A program made the position numbers and the translations under genes. Positions 1 through 8,956 of a stretch of 36,262 bases of DNA are shown here, in pieces. Each line of letters starts with the position of its first letter. The first letter of the stretch is position 1. The stretch spans positions 1-36,262 of the forward strand of contig JAQCLD010000040.1 of assembly GCA_027592785.1 (NCBI GenBank), read 5' to 3'. Origin of the DNA: Acidobacteriota bacterium (GTDB taxonomy: Bacteria; Acidobacteriota; Terriglobia; Bryobacterales; UBA6623). Under the pieces are notes generated by a model that had not been told where the DNA came from, made no database searches, and was given only the letters and a program-made list of their open reading frames with translations.

Positions 1-79
1 ACAGTACCTAACCCTCGCTTCTACAATCAGTTGCAAGCCGCCCGCTGCTCGTCAACCGGACAGTAGTGATGAGGGACAT

Positions 80-751
80 ATGAAACGAAGGTCGCAGCGC
101 CGGCGGGTGCAAACGCCTGGGTTGCTCAGCCGTATGGTTGGGGCCGTGTGCGGCAGAGCGCAGCGCCTCATCACAGCGGGTCCCTCGTTGCCATTGGTCC
201 TAGCGACATATCCGCGGCAGAATAGCTGGCTGGCGGTCGAGTTCAGCAACTCATTGCGCTTTACCTTTCCGGCGCTAACCGATGATGTCAAGCGCGGCTA
301 TCGTGATGCACTCGCCCGAGTGCCTTCCGTCATCGTTGCCGAACTCCGGCTAGCTAACGTCTGCAGCTGCCTAGGACATCATCATCCGGAAGTGACGCAC
401 AGCCCTTTGACGAAAAGCCTACAAGCCGACACCGGAGGGGCAATCGGCGAGATTGATCTAGCGGTCAGATCGATTCGCGAATGGAACCCGTTGCCGCTGG
501 CCGGTCTAGCGGCCGCCGGTAACGAGCGCTTGCGTGATTCTTTTGAAGAGGTTCGATTCCACGCTGCCCTACTGACGGTATTCCTTCACGAGCTTGAGCA
601 TATGGCTTACCCGGAAAGGCCAGAAGACGAGATCCGCCGACGAAGCAACCGGTTTTTTGTCGACGCGGTGGGAGAACTGTTGGGTGTCCAATTTGGACTC
701 GCGTCAGAAAGGTCTGCGCAGCTGCTGGTCGAGCAGCCTCATTTCGCCTGA
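80..751 (+). CDS. Unknown protein with HExxH zinc-protease-like motif
   Basis: I do not recognise this 223-residue protein. It carries an H-E-L-E-H motif at residues 170-174, the HExxH signature of zinc metallopeptidases, followed by an acidic stretch (PEDE, 181-184) that could supply a third ligand. Further upstream is a His/Cys cluster (C-S-C-L-G-H-H-H, about 95-102). The N-terminus is very basic (residues 1-10) but lacks a clear hydrophobic export signal. The ATG is preceded by GAGGG at a short but usable distance. The stop lies 5 bases before the Gfo/Idh/MocA gene, so the two are probably co-transcribed. Peptidase activity is inference from one short motif; a chance match in a protein of other function is possible. 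Confidence 0.6.
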   Translation: MKRRSQRRRVQTPGLLSRMVGAVCGRAQRLITAGPSLPLVLATYPRQNSWLAVEFSNSLRFTFPALTDDVKRGYRDALARVPSVIVAELRLANVCSCLGHHHPEVTHSPLTKSLQADTGGAIGEIDLAVRSIREWNPLPLAGLAAAGNERLRDSFEEVRFHAALLTVFLHELEHMAYPERPEDEIRRRSNRFFVDAVGELLGVQFGLASERSAQLLVEQPHFA

Positions 752-756
752 ACGCG

Positions 757-1974
757 ATGAACCTTAGCCGACGATCATTTGTTTCCGGCGGAATAGCCGC
801 GGTCGCCGCAGCGCGACCTCGTCGTGTATTGGGAGCCAACGACCGGATCCGAGTCGGCGTGATCGGGTCGGGATCGAATGCGGAGGAGCACCTCAAGGCG
901 TTGATCGGCCTGGCCGACCAGGACAACGTCGAGATCGCAGCAGTCTGCGACGTCTACCAACCGCGGCTCGACCGATCAGCCGCTATCGCCCTAGCTAGAC
1001 CCTACAAAGATTACCGGGCACTGCTCGAACATCGTGGTCTCGACTATGTGGTTATTTCATCGCCGAACCATTGGCACGCCCAGATGGCGATCGACGCAAT
1101 TGATGCGGGCCTCCACGTCTATTGCGAGAAGCCGCTCGCTCACACGATATCGGAGTGTCTGGAGGTTCGCCGAAAAGTACGAGAATCGAAGAGTCTGCTG
1201 CAGTGCGGCGTCCAAGGAATGTCGGATGACTCCTATGAAGCTGCTGCGAGGTACATTCGCGAGGGCGCCATCGGCAAACCGATCTTGGCGCAAGTGGACT
1301 ATTCCCGAAATTACGTCGATGATCTTTGGCTAGAAAGGCACGACCCAGGGGCAGATCCGAACTCGAATCTTGATTGGGACGCATTCCTCGGCCAGGCCCC
1401 GAGACGACCCTGGGAACCTGATCGGTTCTTCTCCTGGCGTCGTTACTGGGACTACTCTGGCGGAATTCCCACGGACTTGTTGGTTCACCGGCTGACTCTA
1501 GTCATCAAAGCTTGCGGCCTCACCGCTCCATCCCGGGTGGTTGCAACGGGCGGCAAGTACGTATTCAAGGACTCGGCGGCCGAGGTTCCGGACGCCTTCA
1601 ACGCGATGTTGGAGTACCCGGAAGGAATGACGGTATTGTTGACCTCGACTATGGCAAACAGTTCCCCGGTTCGGCATACTATTCGCGGCCATCACGCCAC
1701 GTTGGAGTTCACGGACGACGGCTTCGAGATCAAGCCGGAAGAGTCGTTCAGCGACAGGGCATCGAGCATATCGTACCGGCGTACCGGCGGCGAAAGCATC
1801 GCATTGCACCATCACAACCTGCACGAGGCGATTCGGGACGGAGCTCCTCTTAACTGCGATATTGACTTGGGATTAAACAGTTCGCTTGCCTGCCTGATCG
1901 CCGTCGAGTCGTTCCGAACAAGAAAATACCTCGCCTGGGATCCGGTCGCCGAACGGGTCGTCGAAGCGGCCTAG
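757..1974 (+). CDS. Gfo/Idh/MocA family oxidoreductase, Tat-exported
   Basis: A 405-residue NAD(P)-dependent sugar or polyol oxidoreductase-like protein. The N-terminus has a twin-arginine signal (SRRSF, residues 4-8, then a small-residue hydrophobic stretch), so export in folded form by Tat is expected. The Rossmann nucleotide loop is G37-S-G39-S-N-A42. The family's E-K-P motif, which contacts the nicotinamide and active site, is at 124-126, preceded by N-H-W-H at 104-107. Length fits the family. Tat-exported members are common in Acidobacteriota and Planctomycetes; their substrates are usually unknown and none can be named here. The gene begins 5 bases after the HExxH gene. Confidence 0.9.
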   Translation: MNLSRRSFVSGGIAAVAAARPRRVLGANDRIRVGVIGSGSNAEEHLKALIGLADQDNVEIAAVCDVYQPRLDRSAAIALARPYKDYRALLEHRGLDYVVISSPNHWHAQMAIDAIDAGLHVYCEKPLAHTISECLEVRRKVRESKSLLQCGVQGMSDDSYEAAARYIREGAIGKPILAQVDYSRNYVDDLWLERHDPGADPNSNLDWDAFLGQAPRRPWEPDRFFSWRRYWDYSGGIPTDLLVHRLTLVIKACGLTAPSRVVATGGKYVFKDSAAEVPDAFNAMLEYPEGMTVLLTSTMANSSPVRHTIRGHHATLEFTDDGFEIKPEESFSDRASSISYRRTGGESIALHHHNLHEAIRDGAPLNCDIDLGLNSSLACLIAVESFRTRKYLAWDPVAERVVEAA

Positions 1975-2046
1975 CCACGGGGACTACAATTCAGTCCAAT
2001 CGCAGCCGATATGTGTAGTACGGCCACTTGAGCTCTAACTACAACT

Positions 2047-3198
2047 GTGTCTCTCCGAATCCTGGTCTATTCCCCCGATGTTGAAATTGGCCACTCGCTC
2101 GCCGAGGCGCTGCGGGCGGAATCCCCTCGTCTCGAGGTTCAACTTAGCGAACGCTACCCGACTGAGCGGGAGATCGAGATGTCGGATCAACGCGGGATCG
2201 GCGCCGTTGTGGTCGGCTTGACAGCGGATCCCGCTGGACTACAGGTAATCAAGAACCTGAGGAGCGTCGCCCCCGAGGTCCCCGCAATAGCGGTGGGTAA
2301 GAGTGAGTCTTCCGTCGACCTGCTCGACGCAATGCGTGCTGGAGCAACAGACTATCTCTGGCCCCCGTTTGACCGCCAGCGGCTGGCTAACCTGCTGAGT
2401 TCGCTTCCCAATCGAGCAGGACGGGCCAAGGTAAATCGTTTGATATGCTTCGCCCCCTGTCAATCGACTGACGGAGCTTCGACAATTGCGCTCCATGTGG
2501 CTCACGCGATGACTGAGGTCGCAGGCGTCAAGCCGCTCCTACTCGACTGCGATATTCACTCCAGCACCCTCGCCTTCCGCCTCGGAACAAAGTTCGACTT
2601 TCACCTTGGAAATGCGCTGGAGCGTCTATCTGATCTGGACGACATTTGGAACCGCGTCGCGGCGGACTGGCACGGGTTCCGCGTACTCGCCTGTCCGACC
2701 GAAGGCGTTCCGCCAACCGAGCTCCTTCGACGCTGCCTTCCGGACGTTGTCGCATCAGCGATGGCGGCTCATCAGACCGTCATCGCTGACCTGCCATCGT
2801 CCCTTTCACCGACGATTGCCGAAACCGCTCGTTTGGCCGAACGCCTTTACCTCGTCTGCACGCCTCAACTCGTCTCAATCCACCTAGCGCGACGGCGATT
2901 GGACCAAATGAAGGCGCTAGGCGTTGACCTGGCGAACATTCGACTGATCGTCAACCGCTCGAACTCCAAGAATGCGGTCTCGAAGTCGACGATCGAAGAC
3001 GCGCTGGGAATAGCCATCGATTTCTCAGTGCCCAACGATTTCCAAGCGGTCAATCAAGCAGCCGTTCGCGGCGGACTCGTGGCAAGCGGGTCGCGACTCT
3101 CAGACAGCTTAGACGCGCTCACGCGGCACATCTTCGGTATCGGAGCCGCTCCAGAGCAAAAAGCCGGCTTGTGGAAGCGCTTCCTGAGAATCGGCTAG
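2047..3198 (+). CDS. CpaE/TadZ-like pseudo-receiver and MinD-type ATPase-like protein
   Basis: 383 residues with a GTG start. Residues 1-118 form a receiver-like domain in which the usual phospho-accepting Asp after the third strand is replaced (AVVVGLTAD, about 53-61), so phosphorylation is unlikely. From about 130 the protein resembles the ParA/MinD family: hydrophobic strand, P-loop position at 136-146, LLLDCD near 164-169 and a Walker-B-like VIADLP. The P-loop reads C-Q-S-T-D-G-A-S-T and lacks both lysines of the deviant Walker A motif, so ATP hydrolysis is doubtful. Family members position Flp/Tad pilus machinery at the pole, but no other tad/cpa gene is present in the window. The stop codon overlaps the convergent TonB-receptor gene by four bases. 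Confidence 0.75.
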   Translation: MSLRILVYSPDVEIGHSLAEALRAESPRLEVQLSERYPTEREIEMSDQRGIGAVVVGLTADPAGLQVIKNLRSVAPEVPAIAVGKSESSVDLLDAMRAGATDYLWPPFDRQRLANLLSSLPNRAGRAKVNRLICFAPCQSTDGASTIALHVAHAMTEVAGVKPLLLDCDIHSSTLAFRLGTKFDFHLGNALERLSDLDDIWNRVAADWHGFRVLACPTEGVPPTELLRRCLPDVVASAMAAHQTVIADLPSSLSPTIAETARLAERLYLVCTPQLVSIHLARRRLDQMKALGVDLANIRLIVNRSNSKNAVSKSTIEDALGIAIDFSVPNDFQAVNQAAVRGGLVASGSRLSDSLDALTRHIFGIGAAPEQKAGLWKRFLRIG

Positions 3199-5243
3199 TT
3201 GGGTCGGAAGACGTCGATCTGTACTCCACCCCGGATCCACCGTCCAGGCTGAGCAAGCCCCTGGAAAGCCTCATGTTGCGCATCGAGCACGTTGGTCGCC
3301 TGGATGAATGGTCTCCAAGAACCGCCGCTGCGGCCAATTGACACATCCCACAGTGCCCTGGCAGTCTGCGAGGCCCGGTTGTAGGCCCCAAGTCGAGTCT
3401 TGAATAGCAGGGGCCCTGCGGCGCCCTGTAGGCCCACGTTGCCTTGATTAGACGGAAAGTTAAACACGTAGCGGGATACTCCGCCGACTGGCAGTGATTG
3501 AGACGCCTGCAGGGCCGTGTAATTGCCCCAAACTTGCATGGCGTTGCGGAACGTGTGCCGGACCTCGAACTCAGCTCCGGTGAAGTTAATCTTCTGCGTG
3601 TTGCGCGCCTGAAAAACGGCAGAACCTTCGTCTTTTACCCAGTCGATGGAATTATTTTCGCGCCGTTGGAACCAGGCGGCTGATACCTTCGTGCCGAACG
3701 GTAAGAACCAATCGGCGCCTGCCTCGTAGTTCCAAACTGCCTCCGGGACCAGGCTCGAATTGCCTACGTTGCCGGGATCGCGGTGATAGAGATCCGTATA
3801 GGTTGGGATGCGAAAGGCGGAAGAGGCGAGCGCGCGGATCTTCAGGCCGCCGCCGATCCAATAGCCGGCAGAAAACGTCGGGTTGGTGCGGACCCGCCAC
3901 TTGTCCCAGGCCTCTTCCCTGACCCCAGCCGACAGCGTCAGTCTTTCCGTTGGACGCAGGTCCAACATGGCAAAGATCGAAGCGCGCTCGCGACGCCGCT
4001 GGCCGGCCACGGTACTATCGATCCCATCTGAAACCACTTGTGCACCGCCGGACCAGCGAACTTTCGTCCCAGCCACGCCTGCGACTGTGTAGGAGCCCTG
4101 GAAGACGTTGGTCTGGTGCAGATTCTGGTTGTCTTCTGGCCGGAAATGTACTCCGCCAAACACGCAACCCTGTTTGCACAGGATGAAATTGTCGTTGTGT
4201 CTGCGGAAAGCGAAGTTGAAACGATGATTCAGACGGTCGACATTCCTGCCAATCGTTTGAGTCGCCGATAAGAATTTCGTGCCGGTGTCCTCCCAGGAAT
4301 TCCACGGTCCGTAGAAACCATTGGCCCCGAACGGTCGATCGTTGTACGCGACGAGGACACTAGTCGTGCCAACGGACGTGTCGAAGAACGACTCGCTGGA
4401 CAGCGACACGTTCCTGAAGTTGCGTCCTTCCGCAAATCCAGTCGAAAAGTCGCGGGAGCCTGCCAGCGACTGGCTCCAGATCCCCCGACGGAAACCGCCA
4501 AAGGCCGCGAGCCGGTTCCAGCCATGTTCTCCAATCCCGCTCATCAGCCTCAGTTCCTTCGACTCCGGCTTCTTGGTTACGAAGTTGACCGTCCCGCCCA
4601 CCGCGTCGGAACCGTACAACGTTGCGCCGGCTCCTGCCAGCACTTCGACCTGCTGCACGGCTTCAAAGGGTAGAGGCAGGTCCAATGTGTGATGTCCCGT
4701 CTGGGAATCGCTGACGCGAACGCCATTGATCATGACCAGCACCTGATCGAACGTCGACCCTCTTATCGAAAGATCCGCTTGGGTACCGTCCGGGCCTCTC
4801 TCGCGCATATGAATCGATGAATCCTGCTTCAGCAGCTCGGCGAACGACCAGGCAGGCGCGACTGTCTCGCTGGCCGAAATCACCCGCAGGCTGCGGTCCA
4901 AATCAGCGAGTTCGGTCGGACGTACGGTCCCTGTCACAACAACCGGAGTCTCCACGTGAAGTCGAATCCGAAGCTCGACTACCTGGGGTGATTCGCCGAC
5001 TGCTAGGTGCTCCACTGCCGTTGCGAATCCTTGCGCTTGGACACGAACCGGTCCGCTCAAAGCTCCTTCTTCACAGAGTTCAGCAATGCCCGCCGCGTTC
5101 GCTTTGGCCGTTGATTGACCGATCGACGCGGTTGCCGCGGTTACAGGTAGGCCCTGCGGATCGACCACGCGAATCTGGATGCAATCAGCCCCAAGGCTCA
5201 GCGGACCGACCGCAAATAGGGCAATGATTCGAATTCCTTGCAT
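3195..5243 (-). CDS. TonB-dependent outer-membrane receptor, BtuB-like
   Basis: About 682 residues. A signal peptide (1 to about 18) is followed by a small carboxypeptidase-regulatory-like beta domain (about 22-95), then a TonB-box-like stretch (ETPVVVTG), a plug domain with the typical I-R-G-S-T-F-D-Q-V-L-V and G-S-D-A-V-G-G-T-V-N-F segments, and a beta barrel to the C-terminus. Two cysteines in one predicted extracellular loop (C-K-Q-G-C) could form a disulfide. The ATG at 5243 is preferred over the GTG at 5249 because a run of seven G lies four bases before it. The closest family resemblance is vitamin-B12 or siderophore receptors, but the substrate cannot be fixed from sequence. The short upstream gap (about 100 bases) leaves no room for a cobalamin riboswitch. 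Confidence 0.88.
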   Translation of the reverse strand: MQGIRIIALFAVGPLSLGADCIQIRVVDPQGLPVTAATASIGQSTAKANAAGIAELCEEGALSGPVRVQAQGFATAVEHLAVGESPQVVELRIRLHVETPVVVTGTVRPTELADLDRSLRVISASETVAPAWSFAELLKQDSSIHMRERGPDGTQADLSIRGSTFDQVLVMINGVRVSDSQTGHHTLDLPLPFEAVQQVEVLAGAGATLYGSDAVGGTVNFVTKKPESKELRLMSGIGEHGWNRLAAFGGFRRGIWSQSLAGSRDFSTGFAEGRNFRNVSLSSESFFDTSVGTTSVLVAYNDRPFGANGFYGPWNSWEDTGTKFLSATQTIGRNVDRLNHRFNFAFRRHNDNFILCKQGCVFGGVHFRPEDNQNLHQTNVFQGSYTVAGVAGTKVRWSGGAQVVSDGIDSTVAGQRRRERASIFAMLDLRPTERLTLSAGVREEAWDKWRVRTNPTFSAGYWIGGGLKIRALASSAFRIPTYTDLYHRDPGNVGNSSLVPEAVWNYEAGADWFLPFGTKVSAAWFQRRENNSIDWVKDEGSAVFQARNTQKINFTGAEFEVRHTFRNAMQVWGNYTALQASQSLPVGGVSRYVFNFPSNQGNVGLQGAAGPLLFKTRLGAYNRASQTARALWDVSIGRSGGSWRPFIQATNVLDAQHEAFQGLAQPGRWIRGGVQIDVFRPN

Positions 5244-5347
5244 TGGCACCCCCCCAATTCTATCGAATGAACGGAAGTAAACCAGGGGTATGACTAGGGC
5301 ATTTCGCCTATTGCCGTTGTACCTATACCGCTTCCATCATGTAGGGC

Positions 5348-5743
5348 ATGGGAGCGAACGGCAGTCTCTTCACCAGCTCTTGGTCCGAATTAACGGGCTG
5401 GTTGCGCGGCAAGCCCAAGGAAGAGGATCGGCGCTCGGAGAACCGTCTCCCGGTGCATGACCAAGCGACCCTGACTTGGCAACCGGAGACCGGACAGGAA
5501 GAGACGACCGTCACAAACCTAATCGACATATCCAGCTTGGGCTTCAAGGTCAGATGCCCTCACAAGATGGAGATCGGGACCCAAGTACGACTGACCGATT
5601 CGGACGGCCAGATCGCCGAGGGCTTAATCGTTCATTGCGAGCGCGATGAGGACGGCTATCTGCTCGGAGCCCAGGCAGAATGGGAAACCCCCGAAGCGAA
5701 ATCAGAAGCTACGCAGAGGCTAGCCGCTCAACAGAGCCGCTAA
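5348..5743 (+). CDS. PilZ-domain protein
   Basis: 131 residues, a single PilZ domain with a short N-terminal lead. The c-di-GMP-binding R-x-x-x-R motif is R29-S-E-N-R33 and the D-x-S-x-x-G motif is D60-I-S-S-L-G65, both intact, so cyclic di-GMP binding is expected. No output domain is attached. It would act through a partner, for example in motility or envelope processes. The gene is divergent from the TonB receptor and convergent with the TPR gene. The upstream AGGG is too close to the ATG to be an ideal ribosome-binding site, so the start is not certain. Its stop sits inside a 15-bp tandem duplication. Confidence 0.88.
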   Translation: MGANGSLFTSSWSELTGWLRGKPKEEDRRSENRLPVHDQATLTWQPETGQEETTVTNLIDISSLGFKVRCPHKMEIGTQVRLTDSDGQIAEGLIVHCERDEDGYLLGAQAEWETPEAKSEATQRLAAQQSR

Positions 5744-5762
5744 CTAGAGAGCCGCTAACTAG
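5733..5762. repeat. Perfect 15-bp tandem duplication over two convergent stops
   Basis: The unit AGAGCCGCTAACTAG occurs at 5733-5747 and again, without a spacer, at 5748-5762. The first copy contains the TAA stop of the PilZ gene (5741-5743). The second copy contains the stop of the oppositely oriented TPR gene (CTA at 5759-5761). Each gene therefore has a duplicate of its own stop in the neighbouring copy. Confidence 0.97.
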
Positions 5763-7789
5763 TTCGCCAGTTCTGCTAGCTTTTCTTCAAGCCTTTCAAT
5801 CTCCGCTGCGTCCTGGTCCGCCTTGGGCGTGCGCCGCCATTCCTCTAAACCTTGACGCCAGTGGTCAGCCGCCTTCTGAGCGTCGCCAAGCTTGTGGTAG
5901 ACGTCTCCCAGATGGGTCAGGACAACGGGATCCCTTCCGTATCGCTCCAACGAGCGGAGTAGCTGTCGCTCAGCGAGGTCGAACTTCTCTTGCCGGTAGT
6001 AGACCCAGCCGAGACTGTCCAGGTAGGCGCCGTTCTCCGGTTCTAGGTCGAGCGCACGCTGAATCATGTCGTGAGCCTCATCCAACTTGATCCCTTGATC
6101 AGCCAGCATATAACCCAGGTAGTTAAGAGCGCCCGCGTTGTCCTGATCCAGGTCCAACAGCTGCCGAAAAACTGCCTCGGACTCGGCAAACTTTTTGAAG
6201 CGCTCAAGGACGGAGGCTTTCGAGAACAAGATCGGAATCTGTTGATCAGGGGCAAGCTTCTCCGCTTCCTCGATCGCCGCCAGGGATCTGTCGAGGTCCT
6301 TTCCCTTTTCCCACAACTGAGCCAGTGACAAGTACAGATCAGCGTCAGACTCATCGCCGGACATTAATCCCTCGACGATCTCAGCAGCTTCGTCGGCGTG
6401 GCCAGTCTCGGCAAGGATCGTCGCCCTTTGCATCTTCAGACCATCGTTCTCGGGGTACTCGCGGACTGCGCGTGTCGCTTCTTCCAGCGCCTTCTCCGAA
6501 TTTTTCTCGCCTCGAAACGCATCGATCGTCAAGGCGCGGCTTTGCGCGGCGAAGTTGGGGTCCAGTGCGGCCATCTCCGAGTAGATGCCACGGGCTGCGT
6601 CGAAGTCTTCCCTCCGTCTCTCAACAGAAGCGAGGTGCCCCAGAAACATGATCCTGTTGGCCACGTCGGCAGGGTCATAACTCTCTTGTTTGGTGTCGTC
6701 CAGGATCTGCCTCATGCCTTCCGCGGCTTCGTCGAAACGAAGTTCGGCCTCTAGGAGGAGGACAACGTTGTACTTGACGTCGAGGTTATCCGGATCGAGA
6801 CGCTGCGCCTCTTGAATGTGGCTCCAAGCCTGCTCGAAGCGTCGACCCTCGGTGTCGATCTGAGCCAGACGCAATCGGTGAATCGCGTTACGCGGCTGGA
6901 TCTCCGCTAGACGCTCGTACTGTTCACGGGATTTCGCATAGTCGCCTGCACGCAGGAGGCTGTCGGCGTACATTCCGCGATACGCGATCTGGTTGCCGCC
7001 GTTCGACCCCGCGTCTTCCAGCAGCTTGCGATAGATCTCTGCAGCGTCATCAAATCGTCGAACTTCTTCGTAGGCCCGGGCGAGCGGTTCCAGGTAACGG
7101 CGATTCCCGCCTTCCGACTGAACCACCTGCTCAAGAGCCTCGATCGCTTTTTCCGTCTCGCCTGACGAGACATAGATCCGCGCCAATCCGGCCAGGGATT
7201 GGGGGTCAGCGGGCGCAATTTCCAATGCACGGAGAAAATGCTTTTCGGCGGCCTCGACATCGCCCATATCCAACTTCAGGCCTCCAATGGATCGGAGGGT
7301 CTCCAGGTCGTCCGGCTCGATGGCCAGCGCCTTGTCAAACTCGGCGATAGCGTTGGCGGCGGATTCGCGATTGAAGCTGCCGCGGCGGTCATACGCGTAA
7401 CCTTGGTAGATCTGGCCTAACAGCCGTCGCACTTCCGCATCCTGGGGGCTCCGCGCCGCTACCTCGTTGGCTAGTTTGACCGCGTCCTCGATCCGATTCG
7501 CACTGGCATAAAGCTGTATCAACTCCTGAGGAATGTAGTTGGAGGTGGGATCGGCGGTCATCGCCGCCTGGTATTCCGTGATCGCCTGATCCACGTATTC
7601 TTGGCGAGCGTACTGCATCGCCAGACGGTGATACAGGTGGCCGACCGAGAAGCGGTAGTAGGCCTCTTCCCTGTCAACCGCCTGAGCCTCATCGGGCTGC
7701 TGCGCGAACAGCGGAGTAGTCGAGAGGATACAGGCGGCGAATGCTACCGCGAACTTCGAAAAGGTTGATGACTTGGCTACTCGCTCCAC
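5759..7789 (-). CDS. Exported tetratricopeptide-repeat protein
   Basis: About 676 residues. I chose the GTG at 7789 because GGAG lies six bases upstream and it leaves a normal signal peptide (basic start, hydrophobic core, cleavage after L-F-A near residue 29). A TTG at 7810 would add seven residues and lacks a clear ribosome-binding site. The rest is a near-continuous array of TPR helical hairpins, with recurring A-x-x-x-Y/F, E-x-A and P-x-x patterns from about 45 to 660, and an acidic helical tail. Such periplasmic or outer-membrane TPR proteins are scaffolds for other proteins; no enzyme domain is seen. It lies downstream of the acyltransferase gene on the same strand across a gap of about 90 bases. 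The partner is unknown. Confidence 0.87.
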   Translation of the reverse strand: MERVAKSSTFSKFAVAFAACILSTTPLFAQQPDEAQAVDREEAYYRFSVGHLYHRLAMQYARQEYVDQAITEYQAAMTADPTSNYIPQELIQLYASANRIEDAVKLANEVAARSPQDAEVRRLLGQIYQGYAYDRRGSFNRESAANAIAEFDKALAIEPDDLETLRSIGGLKLDMGDVEAAEKHFLRALEIAPADPQSLAGLARIYVSSGETEKAIEALEQVVQSEGGNRRYLEPLARAYEEVRRFDDAAEIYRKLLEDAGSNGGNQIAYRGMYADSLLRAGDYAKSREQYERLAEIQPRNAIHRLRLAQIDTEGRRFEQAWSHIQEAQRLDPDNLDVKYNVVLLLEAELRFDEAAEGMRQILDDTKQESYDPADVANRIMFLGHLASVERRREDFDAARGIYSEMAALDPNFAAQSRALTIDAFRGEKNSEKALEEATRAVREYPENDGLKMQRATILAETGHADEAAEIVEGLMSGDESDADLYLSLAQLWEKGKDLDRSLAAIEEAEKLAPDQQIPILFSKASVLERFKKFAESEAVFRQLLDLDQDNAGALNYLGYMLADQGIKLDEAHDMIQRALDLEPENGAYLDSLGWVYYRQEKFDLAERQLLRSLERYGRDPVVLTHLGDVYHKLGDAQKAADHWRQGLEEWRRTPKADQDAAEIERLEEKLAELAN

Positions 7790-7882
7790 AGACTTCTCCA
7801 GGCGCAGCAATTTGGTTAACGATCTAGCTGCCGTCAGTATAGCTTCGCCGAAAAAAGAGCGGCTGTAAAGCGTCGGAAACCC

Positions 7883-8800
7883 TTAGTACACAGCGGGTTG
7901 GCCTTCGGGCTGCCGCTTCCAGCGACGATGGATCCACAGCCACTGACCAGGACTATCACGAATCGCCCGCTCAATCGCCGCTTGGCAACGCTGCGTATTT
8001 TCTAGTAGATCGGCTTCGCGATCGGCTGAGCCGACCAGCGCGACCGCTGGGTAGAACTTCAATACGTACCGCTGGTCAGCGTCGTTCCACACGGCAAAGC
8101 CCGGCACGACCGCGGCCCCTGTACGTGCGGCGATTTGCGCTACGCCCTTAGTAGCGCTAGCCTTGCGCCCGAAAAAATCCACGAAGACGCCGTCCGAACC
8201 TGCCGCGTTCTGGTCGGCTAGGATGCCCACCGCTCCGTTGCTCCTTAAGACAGACAACACCTCTCTTGCGGAGTCCTGCTTGCGGATCGTCTGATTGCCA
8301 AACAGCCGGCGACGGGCGTCGATCAGGCGATCCAAAAATGGGTTATCGACCGGTCTGACCATCAACCACATCGGATGGCCATACAGGGCGTGAGCGGCGG
8401 CGCTCAGTTCCCAAGCGCCCAGATGGGCGGTGAGGAAGATCACACCCCGTCCTTGGGCAATCGCGTTCTCGTAGTGTTCGAAGCCGTCGTAGCGGATCCA
8501 GCGTCCGATATTCCGGGGCGTTAGTCGAGGCAGTCTTGCAAGCGCCAACAAGTTCCCACCGAGGTTCCGATAACATTCGCGAACAACCCGGGTCCGTTTT
8601 TCGGGATCCCAATCCGGAAATGCGATAGCAAGGTTCGTTTGGGCCGTCCGTCGCCAGCGAGGCGTCAGGTGGCGTCCCAAGTCAAAGATAGCGGCTGCGA
8701 TCCCCCTTGCCAGCGGCAAAGGGGCCCAGCGCAGAACCTGGACAATGAGCCAGGCCGGAGCGAACTCCGCCGCGTTGCGCAATGTGCTGCGACGAGCCAC
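7883..8800 (-). CDS. LpxL/HtrB-family lysophospholipid/lipid A acyltransferase
   Basis: 305 residues, the usual length for the late lipid A acyltransferase family. The catalytic H-x4-D/E motif is H126-L-G-A-W-E131, and a conserved L-A-D-Q-N segment and the W-L-W-I-H-R-R-W-K end motif are present. The enzyme would transfer an acyl chain to a lipid A precursor or related lipid at the inner face of the cytoplasmic membrane; a hydrophobic segment near residues 14-38 fits membrane attachment. Translation starts at GTG with GGTGA just upstream. Several homologues act on non-LPS lipids, so the exact acceptor is open. Confidence 0.88.
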   Translation of the reverse strand: MARRSTLRNAAEFAPAWLIVQVLRWAPLPLARGIAAAIFDLGRHLTPRWRRTAQTNLAIAFPDWDPEKRTRVVRECYRNLGGNLLALARLPRLTPRNIGRWIRYDGFEHYENAIAQGRGVIFLTAHLGAWELSAAAHALYGHPMWLMVRPVDNPFLDRLIDARRRLFGNQTIRKQDSAREVLSVLRSNGAVGILADQNAAGSDGVFVDFFGRKASATKGVAQIAARTGAAVVPGFAVWNDADQRYVLKFYPAVALVGSADREADLLENTQRCQAAIERAIRDSPGQWLWIHRRWKRQPEGQPAVY

Positions 8801-8844
8801 CGTTTCACCAAAGATACCGAACCAGCGAGTGGATTATCTTCGCC

Positions 8845-8857
8845 GGGCGTTCCGCCC
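8845..8857 (+). other. Small hairpin in the purA upstream region
   Basis: GGGCG (8845-8849), a TTC loop and CGCCC (8853-8857) form a perfect 5-bp stem. It is one of several short potential stems in the 200 bases between the divergent acyltransferase and purA genes. It is too short to mean much alone; it is listed because it precedes the terminator-like hairpin in the same leader. Confidence 0.35.
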
Positions 8858-8934
8858 TCAGTCTGAGTGCCCCATCGGCAGGCAAAAGCGGGTATTATCG
8901 GAAGGGACAGTTCACTTCCTCCGCCAGGTTTTTT

Positions 8935-8956
8935 AGGGCCCCTCAGGGCTCTTTTT
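8935..8956 (+). terminator. Terminator-like hairpin in the purA leader
   Basis: AGGGCCC (8935-8941), loop CTCA (8942-8945) and GGGCTCT (8946-8952) form a 7-bp G+C-rich stem with one G-U pair. The last pair uses the first T of a five-T run (8952-8956). This has the form of a rho-independent terminator. It ends 44 bases before the purA start codon and no upstream plus-strand gene exists for it to terminate. It may therefore be an attenuator of purA or the end of a small RNA; both are inference. Confidence 0.6.

Noticed and set aside
1-79. Possible gene end or RNA at the left edge
   Set aside because: Only a short stretch before the first gene; no coding pattern or structured RNA recognised.
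1981-1997. Hairpin GGACT/AGTCC after the Gfo/Idh/MocA gene
   Set aside because: A five-base-pair stem without a T run is too weak to call a terminator.
5244-5347. Cobalamin riboswitch for the BtuB-like receptor
   Set aside because: The gap is only about 100 bases, too short for the aptamer, and no B12-box-like sequence was seen.
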